NCBI RefSeq assembly: GCF_029963765.1
Contig: NZ_JALBYU010000008.1
Span: 62,001-126,000 of the forward strand
Source: Pseudomonas sp. UYIF39
Lineage (GTDB): Bacteria > Pseudomonadota > Gammaproteobacteria > Pseudomonadales > Pseudomonadaceae
DNA length: 64,000 nucleotides
Reading direction: 5' to 3'
Below the pieces are notes generated by a model that was not told where the DNA came from, ran no database searches, and saw nothing but the letters and a program-made list of their open reading frames with translations. Shown here piece after piece: positions 46,739-55,721 of the stretch; position 1 is the stretch's first letter, and each line of letters opens with the position of its first letter. A program made the position numbers and the translations under genes.

Positions 46739-47080
46739 ATGTCCATCCCCTGCAACGACCTGCCCGACAAGCAAATCGACACTTCCCTCACCTCGCCCAA
46801 AGGCTCTGCCGCCGCGCAACGAGCGCTGGACTATTACTTGAAACCAGCTGTTTCAGAGGAAGTGGTCGAAGAACGTTTTTTTGACGTAAACCGCAACATC
46901 AGCTGCGAAGAGGCGCTGATCCATGCCACGGATTTGCTACGTTGTGCCGCCGCCATCGCGTACGAGTCAGCCAGCAATTTGCAGGGCGCAAGTCGGGACC
47001 TGGCGTTTTCGACAGTACACATGATCGATATGGCCAGGGCGATGGTGGATCGATCCCTGGAGGGCGATCAGAACGGGTGA
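46739..47080 (+). CDS. DUF6124/DUF3077-type small protein
   Basis: The ATG at 46739 gives 113 residues; an upstream start at 46697 is possible. The helical protein (AAQRALDYYLKPAVSEE, EEALIHATDLLRCAAAIAYESASNLQGASRDLAFSTVHMIDMARAMVDRSL) matches the small family seen in many copies in Pseudomonas, annotated DUF3077 or DUF6124. Its function is unknown. It is divergent from the S24-like repressor and may be controlled by it. Confidence 0.75.
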   Translation: MSIPCNDLPDKQIDTSLTSPKGSAAAQRALDYYLKPAVSEEVVEERFFDVNRNISCEEALIHATDLLRCAAAIAYESASNLQGASRDLAFSTVHMIDMARAMVDRSLEGDQNG

Positions 47081-47140
47081 GACATGGGTGTCTGACGAGG
47101 TGGACGGGAAAGAATTTTCCAATCGAGTAGATAAAAACAT

Positions 47141-47172
47141 TTGACTTGCAAACGAGAATGATTATTATTGCA
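47141..47172 (+). promoter_or_regulatory. Fur-controlled promoter of PrrF
   Basis: TTGACT (47141-47146) and TATTAT (47163-47168) are spaced 16 bases. A Fur box GAGAATGATTATTATTGCA (47154-47172) overlaps the -10 and matches 13 of 19 bases of GATAATGATAATCATTATC. Iron-bound Fur would block transcription. Confidence 0.82.
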
Positions 47173-47175
47173 CGC

Positions 47176-47287
47176 AGCTGGTCGCGAGATCAGTCGATTG
47201 TCCAAGTGACCTTAGGTCGGTCTCCTGGACTATCTCCTCATCAGGCTAATCACGGTTTTTGACCCGGCTTTTGCCGGGTCTTTTTTT
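47176..47287 (+). ncRNA. prrF: PrrF iron-responsive small RNA
   Basis: About 112 bases follow the promoter. The conserved core around CTCCTCATCAGGCTAATCAC, preceded by GGTCGCGAGATCAGTCG and GTGACCTTAGGTCGG, is the PrrF sequence, which base-pairs with mRNAs such as sodB and sdh during iron starvation to spare iron. It ends in a GACCCGGC-TTTT-GCCGGGTC terminator with seven Ts. Only one copy is present in this window; P. aeruginosa has a tandem pair, while other pseudomonads hold two copies at separate loci. Confidence 0.93.
47261..47287 (+). terminator. PrrF terminator
   Basis: GACCCGGC and GCCGGGTC pair around TTTT, then TTTTTTT. Confidence 0.95.
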
Positions 47288-47563
47288 GCCAGTTACTCTG
47301 GCTTTACCTTCAGGCTAATGAAGTCTTTAAGTGCTGCAAATTCGAATGGCGCGGATGATATCAAAAGAATATCCGTTAACAAGAGAAGCCCGGCATCATT
47401 GGCCAAAACCAATCAAAAAATAGCGCTTGAGAATCAATCGCACAGTCTCTAAGCTGCGTCGGCGTCAAGGAGGACGCCCCCCGCTTCAGCGCAGAATTTC
47501 CCCCGGGTTTTCCCTTCCCAGCGTGTAAAGTAGCAGCCATAAAATCATATTCAGGAATCGACT
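47288..47563. other. 276-base gap before the M14 peptidase gene
   Basis: This stretch is AT-rich in its middle (47340-47450). GAGAATCAATCGCAC near 47429 loosely resembles half of a Fur box. I see no coding frame, sRNA terminator or repeat that I can support. Confidence 0.4.
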
Positions 47564-48715
47564 ATGACCGTGGCTAAATCCTCTTTCGACATCAGTGCCA
47601 ACTTCGACAGTGGCAACATTGAAGTGTTGGACATCAGCAATCCGTTGCAAGCCCTGCTGGCCATCAAACCAGACACCCGCAGCCAGCACTTTCAGTGGTT
47701 CCACTTCAAGGCCAGCGGCCTGCACGTCGGTCAGGAACACTGGTTTCGTCTGAACAATGCCAGCAAGTCCTCCTACAACAAAGCCTGGGATGGTTATCAG
47801 GCCGTGGCGTCCTACGACCACGTCAACTGGTTCCGGGTGCCGACCATTTTCGAAGGTGACTGCCTGCGCTTCAGCCTTGAAGCCACCGCCACCCACGCCT
47901 GGTTTGCTTACTTCGAACCCTACAGCCGCGGTCGCCATGACTGGTTGATCGAGCAAGCGCTGACCAAGGCTGGCACCGAACTGCTGGCCACCGGCAAAAG
48001 CGTCGAAGGTCGGGACATCCAGCTGCTGCGTAAAGGCACGGGCGCCGAAGGTCAGCGCAAGGTCTGGATCATCGCCCAGCAACACCCCGGCGAACACATG
48101 GCCGAATGGTTCATGGAAGGCGTGATCGAACGTCTCGAAAAACACGACGATCCGGTATTGAACAAACTGCTGACTAGCGCCGATCTGTATTTGGTTCCGA
48201 ACATGAATCCGGACGGCGCTTTCCACGGTCATCTGCGCACCAACGCCATGGGCCAGGACCTGAACCGCGCCTGGCAGAGCGCCAGCCAGGAAATCAGCCC
48301 CGAAGTGCTGTTCGTTCAGCAGCAGATGGAAAAGTACGGCGTCGACCTGTTCCTCGACATCCATGGCGATGAAGAAATCCCCTACGTGTTCACCGCCGGT
48401 TGCGAAGGTAACCCGGGCTACACGCCACGAATCGAAAAACTTGAAGAGCATTTCCGCAGTCATCTGAAGCACCTGACCAAGGACTTCCAGACCAAGCATG
48501 GCTACACCCGCGACGAGCCGGGCAAAGCCAACATGACCCTGGCGTGCAACAGCGTCGGCGAGAAATTCGACTGCCTGTCGCTGACCCTCGAAATGCCCTT
48601 CAAGGACAACAACGATGCGCCGAATGCGCTGACCGGCTGGTCTGGCAAGCGCTCGAAGCAATTGGGCAAGGATGTGCTGACCACCGTGGCTGACATGGTC
48701 GATACCTTGCGCTGA
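47564..48715 (+). CDS. M14-family zinc carboxypeptidase
   Basis: The 383-residue protein has an N-terminal beta domain (FDSGNIEVLD...FHFKASGLHVG) followed by an M14 metallopeptidase. Zinc ligands are in QQHPGEHMAEWF (HxxE) and FLDIHGDEEIPY (His), the NPDG motif is in VPNMNPDGAFHG, and the catalytic glutamate is in SLTLEMPFKDN. It belongs to the cytosolic carboxypeptidase (AGBL/CCP-like) subgroup, which in animals removes glutamate side chains; the bacterial substrates are unknown. There is no signal peptide. Confidence 0.92.
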   Translation: MTVAKSSFDISANFDSGNIEVLDISNPLQALLAIKPDTRSQHFQWFHFKASGLHVGQEHWFRLNNASKSSYNKAWDGYQAVASYDHVNWFRVPTIFEGDCLRFSLEATATHAWFAYFEPYSRGRHDWLIEQALTKAGTELLATGKSVEGRDIQLLRKGTGAEGQRKVWIIAQQHPGEHMAEWFMEGVIERLEKHDDPVLNKLLTSADLYLVPNMNPDGAFHGHLRTNAMGQDLNRAWQSASQEISPEVLFVQQQMEKYGVDLFLDIHGDEEIPYVFTAGCEGNPGYTPRIEKLEEHFRSHLKHLTKDFQTKHGYTRDEPGKANMTLACNSVGEKFDCLSLTLEMPFKDNNDAPNALTGWSGKRSKQLGKDVLTTVADMVDTLR

Positions 48716-48754
48716 TCACGCGCGATGGCTGCATGCCCGGCATGCAGCCATGCT

Positions 48755-49201
48755 TCACTCCGCAGCGATCCGCACGCAATCCTCAGGTCCCAGCAAGCGC
48801 CCATCCTCGGCACGTAATTCCAGCGTCTGCACTGGTCGGCCGTTCTCTCGGTCAACCACCCGCGAGTGCGCCTCCCCTGCCTCATAGAAAAACGCCTCGC
48901 CCCATTGGCGCAATCCGATGATCAACGGGAACAGGCCTTTGCCCTTTTCGGTCAGCACATATTCCTGATACGCACTGCCGTCCGACGCTGGCACCAGGTC
49001 AAAAATGCCATGGGCCACCAGGGTGCGCAGCCGCGCAGACAAAATATTCTTGGCCATGCCCAAATTGCGCTGAAACTCCCCGAATCGACGTATGCCGTCA
49101 AATGCATCGCGCACGATCAGCAACGACCACCAATCACCAATGGCATCCAGGGAACGGGCAACCGGGCATTCGGCGTTTTCCATGCTTGTACGTTTAGCCA
49201 T
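48755..49201 (-). CDS. HxlR-family transcriptional regulator
   Basis: From the ATG at 49201 the protein has 148 residues. It has the HxlR signature: CPVARSLDAIGDWWSLLIVRDAFDGIRRFGEFQRNLGMAKNILSARLRTLVAHGIF, the winged helix-turn-helix with an N-terminal cysteine. Such regulators respond to electrophiles or oxidants. It diverges from an MFS gene, which it probably controls. Upstream in-frame ATGs at 49219 and 49261 cannot be excluded. Confidence 0.85.
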   Translation of the reverse strand: MAKRTSMENAECPVARSLDAIGDWWSLLIVRDAFDGIRRFGEFQRNLGMAKNILSARLRTLVAHGIFDLVPASDGSAYQEYVLTEKGKGLFPLIIGLRQWGEAFFYEAGEAHSRVVDRENGRPVQTLELRAEDGRLLGPEDCVRIAAE

Positions 49202-49297
49202 GAGCGCGCTCACATCCATCAAATGTAGTTGCAATATAAAACCAGCTTCCTTACCGTACAACTAGTTTCACTTTGAAACCACACAAGGAAGCCTGCC

Positions 49298-50503
49298 ATG
49301 AAACCTGAACATCCATTGAGCGGCGCCGTGGTGCTGCTGTTTGCCATCGCCTGCGGCCTGGCCGTCGGCAATGTTTACTACGCACAACCGCTGCTCGATG
49401 CCATGGCCGAGGCCTTCGCCATGGACCCTGCAACCATCGGCATCGTCGTCACGCTGACGCAAGTCGGTTACGGCGCAGGCCTGGTGTTGCTGGTGCCGCT
49501 GGGCGACCTGCTCAATCGCCGGCGCCTGATCGTTACGCAAACTGTGCTGTCGGCGCTGGCCTTGCTCACGATCGCACTGGCGCCTGACAACATCTGGCTG
49601 CTGATCGGCATGACATTGACCGGGTTATTGGCTGTCGTGACACAAGTGTTGGTGGCCTACGCCGCGACATTGGCCATCCCGGAGCAGCGAGGGCGCGTGG
49701 TCGGTATGGTCACCAGCGGCATCGTCGTCGGCATTCTGCTCGCCCGGACAGTGTCCGGCGCCATGGCCGACCTCGCCGGTTGGCGTTCGATTTATCTGTT
49801 GTCAGCGGGTTTGACGCTGGTGATGGCGTTGCTGCTGTTTCGTGTCTTGCCCAAACATGAAGATGCGCAACCCGCCAGTTCCTACGGCGCCTTACTGGGC
49901 TCGGTATTCACGCTGTTCAAGGAAGAACCGGTGCTGCGCCAGCGGGCGGTGCTCGCGCTACTGACCTTCGCCAGCGCCATGGTGTTGTGGACGCCCATGG
50001 TGCTGCCGCTGAGCGCCCCGCCGCTGTCGTTGTCCCACACACAAATCGGATTATTCGGACTGGCAGGTGCCGCCGGTGCACTGGCCGCCGCTCGCGCCGG
50101 GCATCTGGCTGATCGTGGCCTGGGACAATGGACCAGCGGTTTGTCGCTCTTGCTGATGCTGGTTTCCTGGCTGCCGATTGCCTTCACCCAGTCCTCATTG
50201 TGGGCATTGCTGCTTGGCGTGATTACCTTGGATCTGGGTTTGCAGGCCGTGCACGTCACCAGCCAGAGCATGATCTACAGCGTGCGCCCGGAAGCCCAAA
50301 GCCGACTCACCGCCGGATACATGTTGTTCTATTCAATTGGCAGCGCCTTAGGGTCGATCGGTTCGACGGCGATGTACGCGTGGGCCGGGTGGCTCGGCGT
50401 ATGCCTGCTGGGCGCAGGCATCAATGCTGTGGCGTTGATCTATTGGTGGCGAACGCTGGCCACGAAGGTCCAACCTTGGAAGTTGCTTCACACTAATCCG
50501 TAG
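49298..50503 (+). CDS. MFS transporter
   Basis: The 401-residue protein has about twelve membrane helices with the MFS loop motif GDLLNRRRL after helix 2 and the antiporter-like TSGIVVGILLARTVSGAMAD in helix 5. It is a probable drug or metabolite exporter of the type controlled by HxlR regulators. GGAAG precedes the ATG. A short hairpin, GCTGGC-TTC-GCCAGC, lies at 50506-50520 after its stop. Confidence 0.88.
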   Translation: MKPEHPLSGAVVLLFAIACGLAVGNVYYAQPLLDAMAEAFAMDPATIGIVVTLTQVGYGAGLVLLVPLGDLLNRRRLIVTQTVLSALALLTIALAPDNIWLLIGMTLTGLLAVVTQVLVAYAATLAIPEQRGRVVGMVTSGIVVGILLARTVSGAMADLAGWRSIYLLSAGLTLVMALLLFRVLPKHEDAQPASSYGALLGSVFTLFKEEPVLRQRAVLALLTFASAMVLWTPMVLPLSAPPLSLSHTQIGLFGLAGAAGALAAARAGHLADRGLGQWTSGLSLLLMLVSWLPIAFTQSSLWALLLGVITLDLGLQAVHVTSQSMIYSVRPEAQSRLTAGYMLFYSIGSALGSIGSTAMYAWAGWLGVCLLGAGINAVALIYWWRTLATKVQPWKLLHTNP

Positions 50504-50505
50504 CA

Positions 50506-50520
50506 GCTGGCTTCGCCAGC
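50506..50520. repeat. Short REP-like hairpin
   Basis: GCTGGC and GCCAGC pair around TTC and are followed by CGCCACAGGGGATC, a context similar to other REP elements of this group. It lies between the MFS and cytochrome b561 genes, which are convergent. Confidence 0.55.
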
Positions 50521-50532
50521 CGCCACAGGGGA

Positions 50533-51078
50533 TCAGCCGCGATCCTTGCCCCGCAACATGCTATCCAGCACGTCATCGCGGCGCACCCAACCGTGAAACA
50601 GTGCCGCCGCCAAATGCAGCAGCACCGTCAGGAACAGCAAATACGCCAGATACCCGTGAGCCTTGCGCAGGAACGCAAACACCTGCGCATTCGCCGGTAC
50701 GATCGACGGCAACTGCAACGAGCTGCTGAGCATCACCGGATCCCCGGCCGCCGAAATCATTGCCCAGCCCAGCAGCGGCAGAATCAGCATCAACGCGTAC
50801 AGCAAAACATGTGAAGCCCTGGCCGCCAGCGCTTGCCAACCCGGCAGATCCGCTGGCAGCGGTGGCTGGTGCGTGGAAAAGCGCACGGCAAGGCGCACGA
50901 TCACCAACAGCAGAATCGCGACGCCCAAAGGTTTGTGCAGATGAATCAGCCACTCATGACGCTCGGACACCGAAGCGGCCATGCCCGCGCCGATAAACAG
51001 CATGGCAATGATCATCAGCGCCATCAGCCAGTGCAGCAATCGCGCTAAAGGCGCGAAGTGGTTCGGTTGAGCGCTCAT
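50533..51078 (-). CDS. Cytochrome b561
   Basis: The 181-residue protein has four membrane segments and the b561/Ni-hydrogenase-like pattern: LARLLHWLMALMIIAMLFIGAG, HEWLIHLHKPLGVAILLLVIVRL, RASHVLLYALMLILPLLGWAM and KAHGYLAYLLFLTVLLHLAAALFHGWV, with histidines that can hold two hemes. It would carry electrons in the inner membrane. Its ATG overlaps the stop of the catalase-like gene (ATGA), so they form one unit. Confidence 0.92.
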   Translation of the reverse strand: MSAQPNHFAPLARLLHWLMALMIIAMLFIGAGMAASVSERHEWLIHLHKPLGVAILLLVIVRLAVRFSTHQPPLPADLPGWQALAARASHVLLYALMLILPLLGWAMISAAGDPVMLSSSLQLPSIVPANAQVFAFLRKAHGYLAYLLFLTVLLHLAAALFHGWVRRDDVLDSMLRGKDRG

Positions 51079-52163
51079 TGACGAGACTCCTGTTTATTGG
51101 CTGAGGGCAACTGGCTGACTTCGCTGGTACGACGCAAGTAGGAAGTGGCGTACCCGGCTGAACGAGCGGCGAGCAACGGGTCGTCAGAACCTTCTATGCC
51201 AGCGGGCAGTACCAGCGGGTCGTAGTTGATGTCGCGGCATTCGCCATTGAGTTGCGGCTGAGTGCTTTCGAGCACCAAGGTGCCGGCGTTCAACACTTTG
51301 CGGCCGTCGGGCCAGGCCTTGCTGGCGTCGTTGACCGGGTCACCGGGGTTGGCCAGGGTGATATTCAGCTGCCAACGCAGCGGCCCTGCGGAAATGCGCT
51401 GTACCAAGTCCTTTTCCAGGAAGTCACCACCCTCAGGCGCCGTAGCACCTGCTGCATCCTGAGCGACGGGCACCATGCTCCAGCGCACCGCCTGCCGTTG
51501 TCCCGCAGCGTTCACCAAGTAAAACGCATTGACGCTGTTGTAGGTTTCCGTCACGTAACTGGCCGACGGCTTGGCGGTTTTGATCCAGGCCAGGAACGGT
51601 GCTGCTTCCGGATGCGAGCCAAAGAACGCCGGCACCGCAGTGGGGTTCGGCTTGCCGGTGGCCGGGTCCGGTGACTGGGCTTGTTGCAATTGATAGAACG
51701 CTTCGGGCGTCCCCACCGGGAACACCGGCATGCTGTTCATCCCGGTGCGCCACTGCTGGCCGTTGGCCTGGGTGAATCGCAACGCCAGGCTGCGGATCGG
51801 CACGCTGTTGTCTGGCGCATAAGGATTACCGGCCGGCAATGCGAAACGCCCGACCACCGGGGTCCGCGCCACATTGAAAACCTGAGCGCTGGAGTAACTG
51901 CGCGCCTCACCGCTGCTCTCGAAATGCCCGATCACGCACACGCCTTTGGAGTGGTTACGCCGGAAACCCGGGTGCACGCCGTTGTTGGTCTCCAGCACAT
52001 TGATCAGCTTTTTCGGCGTCAGGCGCTGTGGGTCGAAGGTGCCGTTGACGTAGGCAAAAGCCCCGGCCACTGCGGCAACCACCACAGCGATACCGGCCAG
52101 ACGTAACGTCAGGCTCGCGGCACTCAAGGGTGGCCGGGTTGGCGGTGATGAGCGATCTACCAT
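51075..52163 (-). CDS. Catalase-fold heme protein (SrpA-like), membrane-anchored
   Basis: The ATG at 52163 with GGAG six bases upstream gives 362 residues. A single N-terminal hydrophobic segment (about 20-42) anchors it, and the rest is the small catalase-family fold: PGFRRNHSKGVCVIGHFESSG, with the catalytic histidine near GVHPGFRRNH, and ARTPVVGRFALPAGNPYAPDNSVPIRSLALRF. The heme-ligand tyrosine is probably near NSVNAFYLVN. The cytochrome b561 encoded with it could supply electrons, making this a peroxide- or organic-peroxide-reducing pair at the periplasmic face. The ECF sigma factor system faces it. Confidence 0.85.
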   Translation of the reverse strand: MVDRSSPPTRPPLSAASLTLRLAGIAVVVAAVAGAFAYVNGTFDPQRLTPKKLINVLETNNGVHPGFRRNHSKGVCVIGHFESSGEARSYSSAQVFNVARTPVVGRFALPAGNPYAPDNSVPIRSLALRFTQANGQQWRTGMNSMPVFPVGTPEAFYQLQQAQSPDPATGKPNPTAVPAFFGSHPEAAPFLAWIKTAKPSASYVTETYNSVNAFYLVNAAGQRQAVRWSMVPVAQDAAGATAPEGGDFLEKDLVQRISAGPLRWQLNITLANPGDPVNDASKAWPDGRKVLNAGTLVLESTQPQLNGECRDINYDPLVLPAGIEGSDDPLLAARSAGYATSYLRRTSEVSQLPSANKQESRQ

Positions 52164-52321
52164 GAAAGACTCCAGGGCCATCGGCCACAAGTGAGAAGGA
52201 TCAAGCAGACGAACCCCACAGCGGTTTATTCCATCACGCGGTATTTATTTTTTCAGGCGTGGAATAACCTCGCATGCCGGGCGTCTCTCTAGTCCACAGC
52301 GTAGTGACTGGTCAGAACTTC

Positions 52322-52828
52322 ATGAACGATATCGACGAACAGCTGAGAGAAATCATTCCCAGATTGCGCCGGTTTGCCGTGTCGTTGACGCGCAATCCCA
52401 GCAGCGCCGACGACCTGGTGCAGTCTTGCCTTGAGCGCGCGCTGTCGAGTTGGGGCGGCAAACGCCCCAAGGGCGACTTGCGCGCCTGGTTGTTTTCGAT
52501 TCTGTATCGGCAGTTTCTCGATGCTCACCGGCGCTCCCGGCGTTATGCGCGGATGCTCGAATTCTTTACCGGGCGTGACGATTCTCAGCCGTCGGTGGAA
52601 CGCACGGTGATTGCCCAATCGACCCTCAAAGCTTTCGATCAGCTCCCTACCGAACAGCGCGCACTGCTGCTCTGGGTCTCGGTCGAAGGCCTGAGTTATA
52701 AAGAGGTCGCCGAGATTCTCGACGTCCCCACCGGCACCGTGATGTCCCGCCTGTCCCGTGCCCGCCAAGCCTTGCGCCAGTTGAGCGACGGCGAAATCAC
52801 CCGCCCTTCTCTGCGGAGACTCAAATGA
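52322..52828 (+). CDS. ECF-type RNA polymerase sigma factor
   Basis: The ATG at 52322 gives 168 residues; one at 52274 would add 16. Region 2 is PRLRRFAVSLTRNPSSADDLVQSCLERALSSW with LRAWLFSILYRQFLDAHRR, and region 4 is FDQLPTEQRALLLWVSVEGLSYKEVAEILDVPTGTVMSRLSRARQALR. It is divergent from the catalase-like/b561 operon, which it probably activates along with itself. The stop overlaps the ATG of the anti-sigma gene. Confidence 0.9.
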   Translation: MNDIDEQLREIIPRLRRFAVSLTRNPSSADDLVQSCLERALSSWGGKRPKGDLRAWLFSILYRQFLDAHRRSRRYARMLEFFTGRDDSQPSVERTVIAQSTLKAFDQLPTEQRALLLWVSVEGLSYKEVAEILDVPTGTVMSRLSRARQALRQLSDGEITRPSLRRLK

Positions 52829-53577
52829 TCAGCCTGCCCCCAAGCGAACGTGACCTGCACGCCTATGTCGACGAGCAACTCAGCGATGCCGACCGACGTC
52901 TGGTGGAGACTTTTCTGGCCAGCAACGCGCAAGTGGCTGCACAAGTGCGTGCCTGGCAGCAGGACGCCCAGCAATTGCGCGCGGCATTGAGCGGCGCCCT
53001 GCAGCAACCGGCCAACCCGGACCTCGACCCGGCGCTGATTCGCCAACGCCTCAAGCGACAATCTCGCCGTCACCTGGCCAGCGCCGCCGTGTTGCTGATC
53101 GCGGTCAGCGTCGGCGGATTCAGCGGTTGGCAAGCCCGGGAGATGACGCTCATCAGTGCCACGCCGCCGATGACCGATGCCCTGCAGGCCTATCGCCTGA
53201 TTGCCCAGCAGGGCATCCTGCCGGCCGATTACAAAGTCAGCGACGACGGTGACATGCAGGGTTGGCTCGACCGCTATTTCACTCAGGCCAATCGCTTGCC
53301 TGACCTCTCGGGCGCCGGTTTCAAACCGGTCAGCGGGCGCTTGCTAAGTACCGAGCAAGGGCCGGCGGCGATGGTGGTTTACGAGGATCAGGGGGGGCAT
53401 AAAGTCAGCTTCTACGTGCGCCCGCCAGGGCCGAAAAACTACCTGTTACCGAGGGGCAGTCGCCTCGATGGCGAGTTGCAGGCCGAGTACTGGTCGGGGG
53501 GCGGGTACAACTACGCGATGGTCAGCCCGACGGATACGCCGGCGGCGCAGATGCTCAAGAAAACCGTGCAGTTTTGA
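52825..53577 (+). CDS. Anti-sigma factor
   Basis: The 250-residue protein starts with an anti-sigma domain (PPSERDLHAYVDEQLSDADRRLVETFLASNAQV), has one membrane helix (about 82-103, HLASAAVLLIAVSVGGFSG) and a periplasmic C-terminus. This is the layout of membrane anti-sigma factors; no HxxxCxxC zinc motif is visible in the N-terminal domain. It overlaps the sigma gene by four bases. It should hold the sigma factor inactive until a periplasmic signal arrives. Confidence 0.85.
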   Translation: MISLPPSERDLHAYVDEQLSDADRRLVETFLASNAQVAAQVRAWQQDAQQLRAALSGALQQPANPDLDPALIRQRLKRQSRRHLASAAVLLIAVSVGGFSGWQAREMTLISATPPMTDALQAYRLIAQQGILPADYKVSDDGDMQGWLDRYFTQANRLPDLSGAGFKPVSGRLLSTEQGPAAMVVYEDQGGHKVSFYVRPPGPKNYLLPRGSRLDGELQAEYWSGGGYNYAMVSPTDTPAAQMLKKTVQF

Positions 53578-53615
53578 TCACACCGCCAAGCCCGCACATT
53601 GGATTTGTCCAGGTT

Positions 53616-54452
53616 TCAACCCTGCCCGAACACTTGCGATGGCCGGCGCAGTAACGGGTCGAACGGATTGATCCGCGGCCCGATCAGCGCTGCTTCGCGC
53701 TTGAGCATTTCAACCACCGTCGGCAAGCGATCCGGCCCCAGCCGATCACTCACAGTGGCCACACTCAACGCCGCCACGGCCCGCCCTTCACGGTCCAGAA
53801 TCGGCACCGCCACCCCGGCCATGCCCTGCAACACGCCGGTGTTGCGCCCGGCGTAACCGAGCTTGCGCACGTTCTCGACTTCCGAGCGCAGGAACACCTC
53901 GTCGTACAGGTGGAAATCCTTGAGCCTTGGCAAGTTGTAGTGAATCACCGTGTCGCGCTCTTCTTCCGGCAGGAACGCCAGAATCGCCAGGCTGCCCTGC
54001 CCCACGCCCAGCGCCACTCGCCCGCCGATGTCACCGGTAAAGGTACGGATCGGAAACGGCCCTTCACTGCGGTCCAGGCAAATCGCATCAAAACCACTTC
54101 GCGCCAGTAAGAACAACGAATCCCCCAACGACGCCGACAGCCGCAGCAGCGCCGGACGCACCAGTTCGCGCAGGTTTCCGGTATTCCCGGCACGCGCCGC
54201 CAGGGCGAAAAACTCCAGACTCAAGCGATAGCGCTTACTGCGTGCATCCTGCTCGACCATGCCCTCATCCATCAGGCTGCGCAGCAATCGGTGCGTGGTT
54301 GGTTGTGACAAACCGATGCGCTGGGCCAGTTGCGTAACCCGCTCCCCGCCCTCGACGGTGTCACCCAGACTGCGCAGCACGGCAAACAGTCTTGAGACTG
54401 CGCCAACACCAACATCACTTTTGCGTTCATTCCGGTCAATGGAATCTGTCAT
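53616..54452 (-). CDS. IclR-family transcriptional regulator
   Basis: From the ATG at 54452 the product is 278 residues. It has the IclR winged helix-turn-helix (AVSRLFAVLRSLGDTVEGGERVTQLAQRIGLSQPTTHRLLRSLMDEGMVEQD) and the effector domain with GYAGRNTGVLQGMAGVAVPILDREGRAVAALSVATVSDRL. It diverges from the ABC/oxidase operon across a 243-base gap and is its probable controller; the inducer is likely the substrate or a product of that operon. Confidence 0.92.
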   Translation of the reverse strand: MTDSIDRNERKSDVGVGAVSRLFAVLRSLGDTVEGGERVTQLAQRIGLSQPTTHRLLRSLMDEGMVEQDARSKRYRLSLEFFALAARAGNTGNLRELVRPALLRLSASLGDSLFLLARSGFDAICLDRSEGPFPIRTFTGDIGGRVALGVGQGSLAILAFLPEEERDTVIHYNLPRLKDFHLYDEVFLRSEVENVRKLGYAGRNTGVLQGMAGVAVPILDREGRAVAALSVATVSDRLGPDRLPTVVEMLKREAALIGPRINPFDPLLRRPSQVFGQG

Positions 54453-54695
54453 GGGTTTTCTCAAGTATTAATTTACTCACCGAATGAAACTGAAAATAGT
54501 CATCGCTTCAGTGAAATAGGCCATTGAGCCCATCCTATTCTTCGTCCTACTCTGCGTCCATACAGGGGCGATTCGAACAACAGCGGCAGCCGACCCAAGT
54601 CGAGCGCCAACGCACCCAGCAAGACCTTTCGTATCTGCCCATACAAAAAAGCGCACCTTCGGGCGACGCATAACAATCTCAGGTGGAGCGCAGTT

Positions 54696-55721
54696 ATGGC
54701 TTTTGTGCAACTTGAAGGACTCGGCAAACGTTACGGCGAGATCGACGCCGTCGTTGCCACCAACCTCTCGGTCGAGAAAGGCGAGTTCGTCTCGCTGCTC
54801 GGCCCCTCTGGATGCGGCAAAACCACCACCCTGCAAATGATCGCCGGCTTCGTCGAAGTCACGAGCGGTCGCATCCTGCTGGACGGTCGCGACATCACCC
54901 ACGCCAAACCCGCCAGCCGTGGTCTGGGCGTGGTGTTCCAGAGTTACGCGCTGTTCCCGCACATGACCGTGAAAGACAACGTCGCCTTCGGCCTGCGCAT
55001 GCGCAAAGTGGCCAACGGCGAGTTGCAGCAGCGGGTGGACCGGGTGCTGAAACTGGTGCGCCTCAACCAGCACGCCGAGCGTTACCCGCGAGAACTTTCC
55101 GGCGGCCAGCGTCAACGTGTTGCATTGGCTCGGGCCCTGGTGATCGAGCCGCCGGTGCTGCTGCTCGACGAACCGCTGTCCAACCTCGACGCCAACCTGC
55201 GCGAAGAGATGCAATTCGAGATCCGCCGCATCCAGCGCGAAGTCGGGATCACCACGCTGATGGTCACCCACGACCAGTCCGAAGCGCTGTCCATCAGCGA
55301 CCGGGTGGTGGTGATGCAGTCCGGGCGCATCACCCAGATCGACGCGCCCTACACCCTCTACGAACACCCGCGCACCGAGTTCATTTCCGGTTTCGTCGGC
55401 AAGGCCAACCTGTTGCCGGGCGAGCGGGACAGTGCTGGCGTCGTTCAGGTGTGCAACCGCGGCGACGGCGAACTGACCCTGAGCCTGCGTCCGGAAAAAA
55501 TCGATTTGCGCGACGCCGGCCATGGCCGTCTGCAAGGCAACATCGTCAGTCGCTTCTTTCTCGGCAGCCAATGGCTGTACGGCGTGTCGACGACCCTGGG
55601 CGAACTCAGCGTAGTACGCCGCAACGACGGTTCGGCACCGCTGACCGAAGGCACGGCGGTCGGCCTCGATTGGGACGCAACGTTGCTGCGGGTACTGAGT
55701 GTCGACGAGGTGCCGGCATGA
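54696..55721 (+). CDS. ABC transporter ATP-binding protein, PotA-like
   Basis: The 341-residue protein has Walker A LGPSGCGKTTTLQM, signature LSGGQRQRVALARAL, Walker B VLLLDEPLSNLD, the switch histidine in TLMVTHDQSEAL, and a C-terminal TOBE domain (about 270-335). It matches the PotA/FbpC group that powers polyamine-, iron- or opine-type importers. Its stop overlaps the first permease start (ATGA). Confidence 0.93.
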   Translation: MAFVQLEGLGKRYGEIDAVVATNLSVEKGEFVSLLGPSGCGKTTTLQMIAGFVEVTSGRILLDGRDITHAKPASRGLGVVFQSYALFPHMTVKDNVAFGLRMRKVANGELQQRVDRVLKLVRLNQHAERYPRELSGGQRQRVALARALVIEPPVLLLDEPLSNLDANLREEMQFEIRRIQREVGITTLMVTHDQSEALSISDRVVVMQSGRITQIDAPYTLYEHPRTEFISGFVGKANLLPGERDSAGVVQVCNRGDGELTLSLRPEKIDLRDAGHGRLQGNIVSRFFLGSQWLYGVSTTLGELSVVRRNDGSAPLTEGTAVGLDWDATLLRVLSVDEVPA

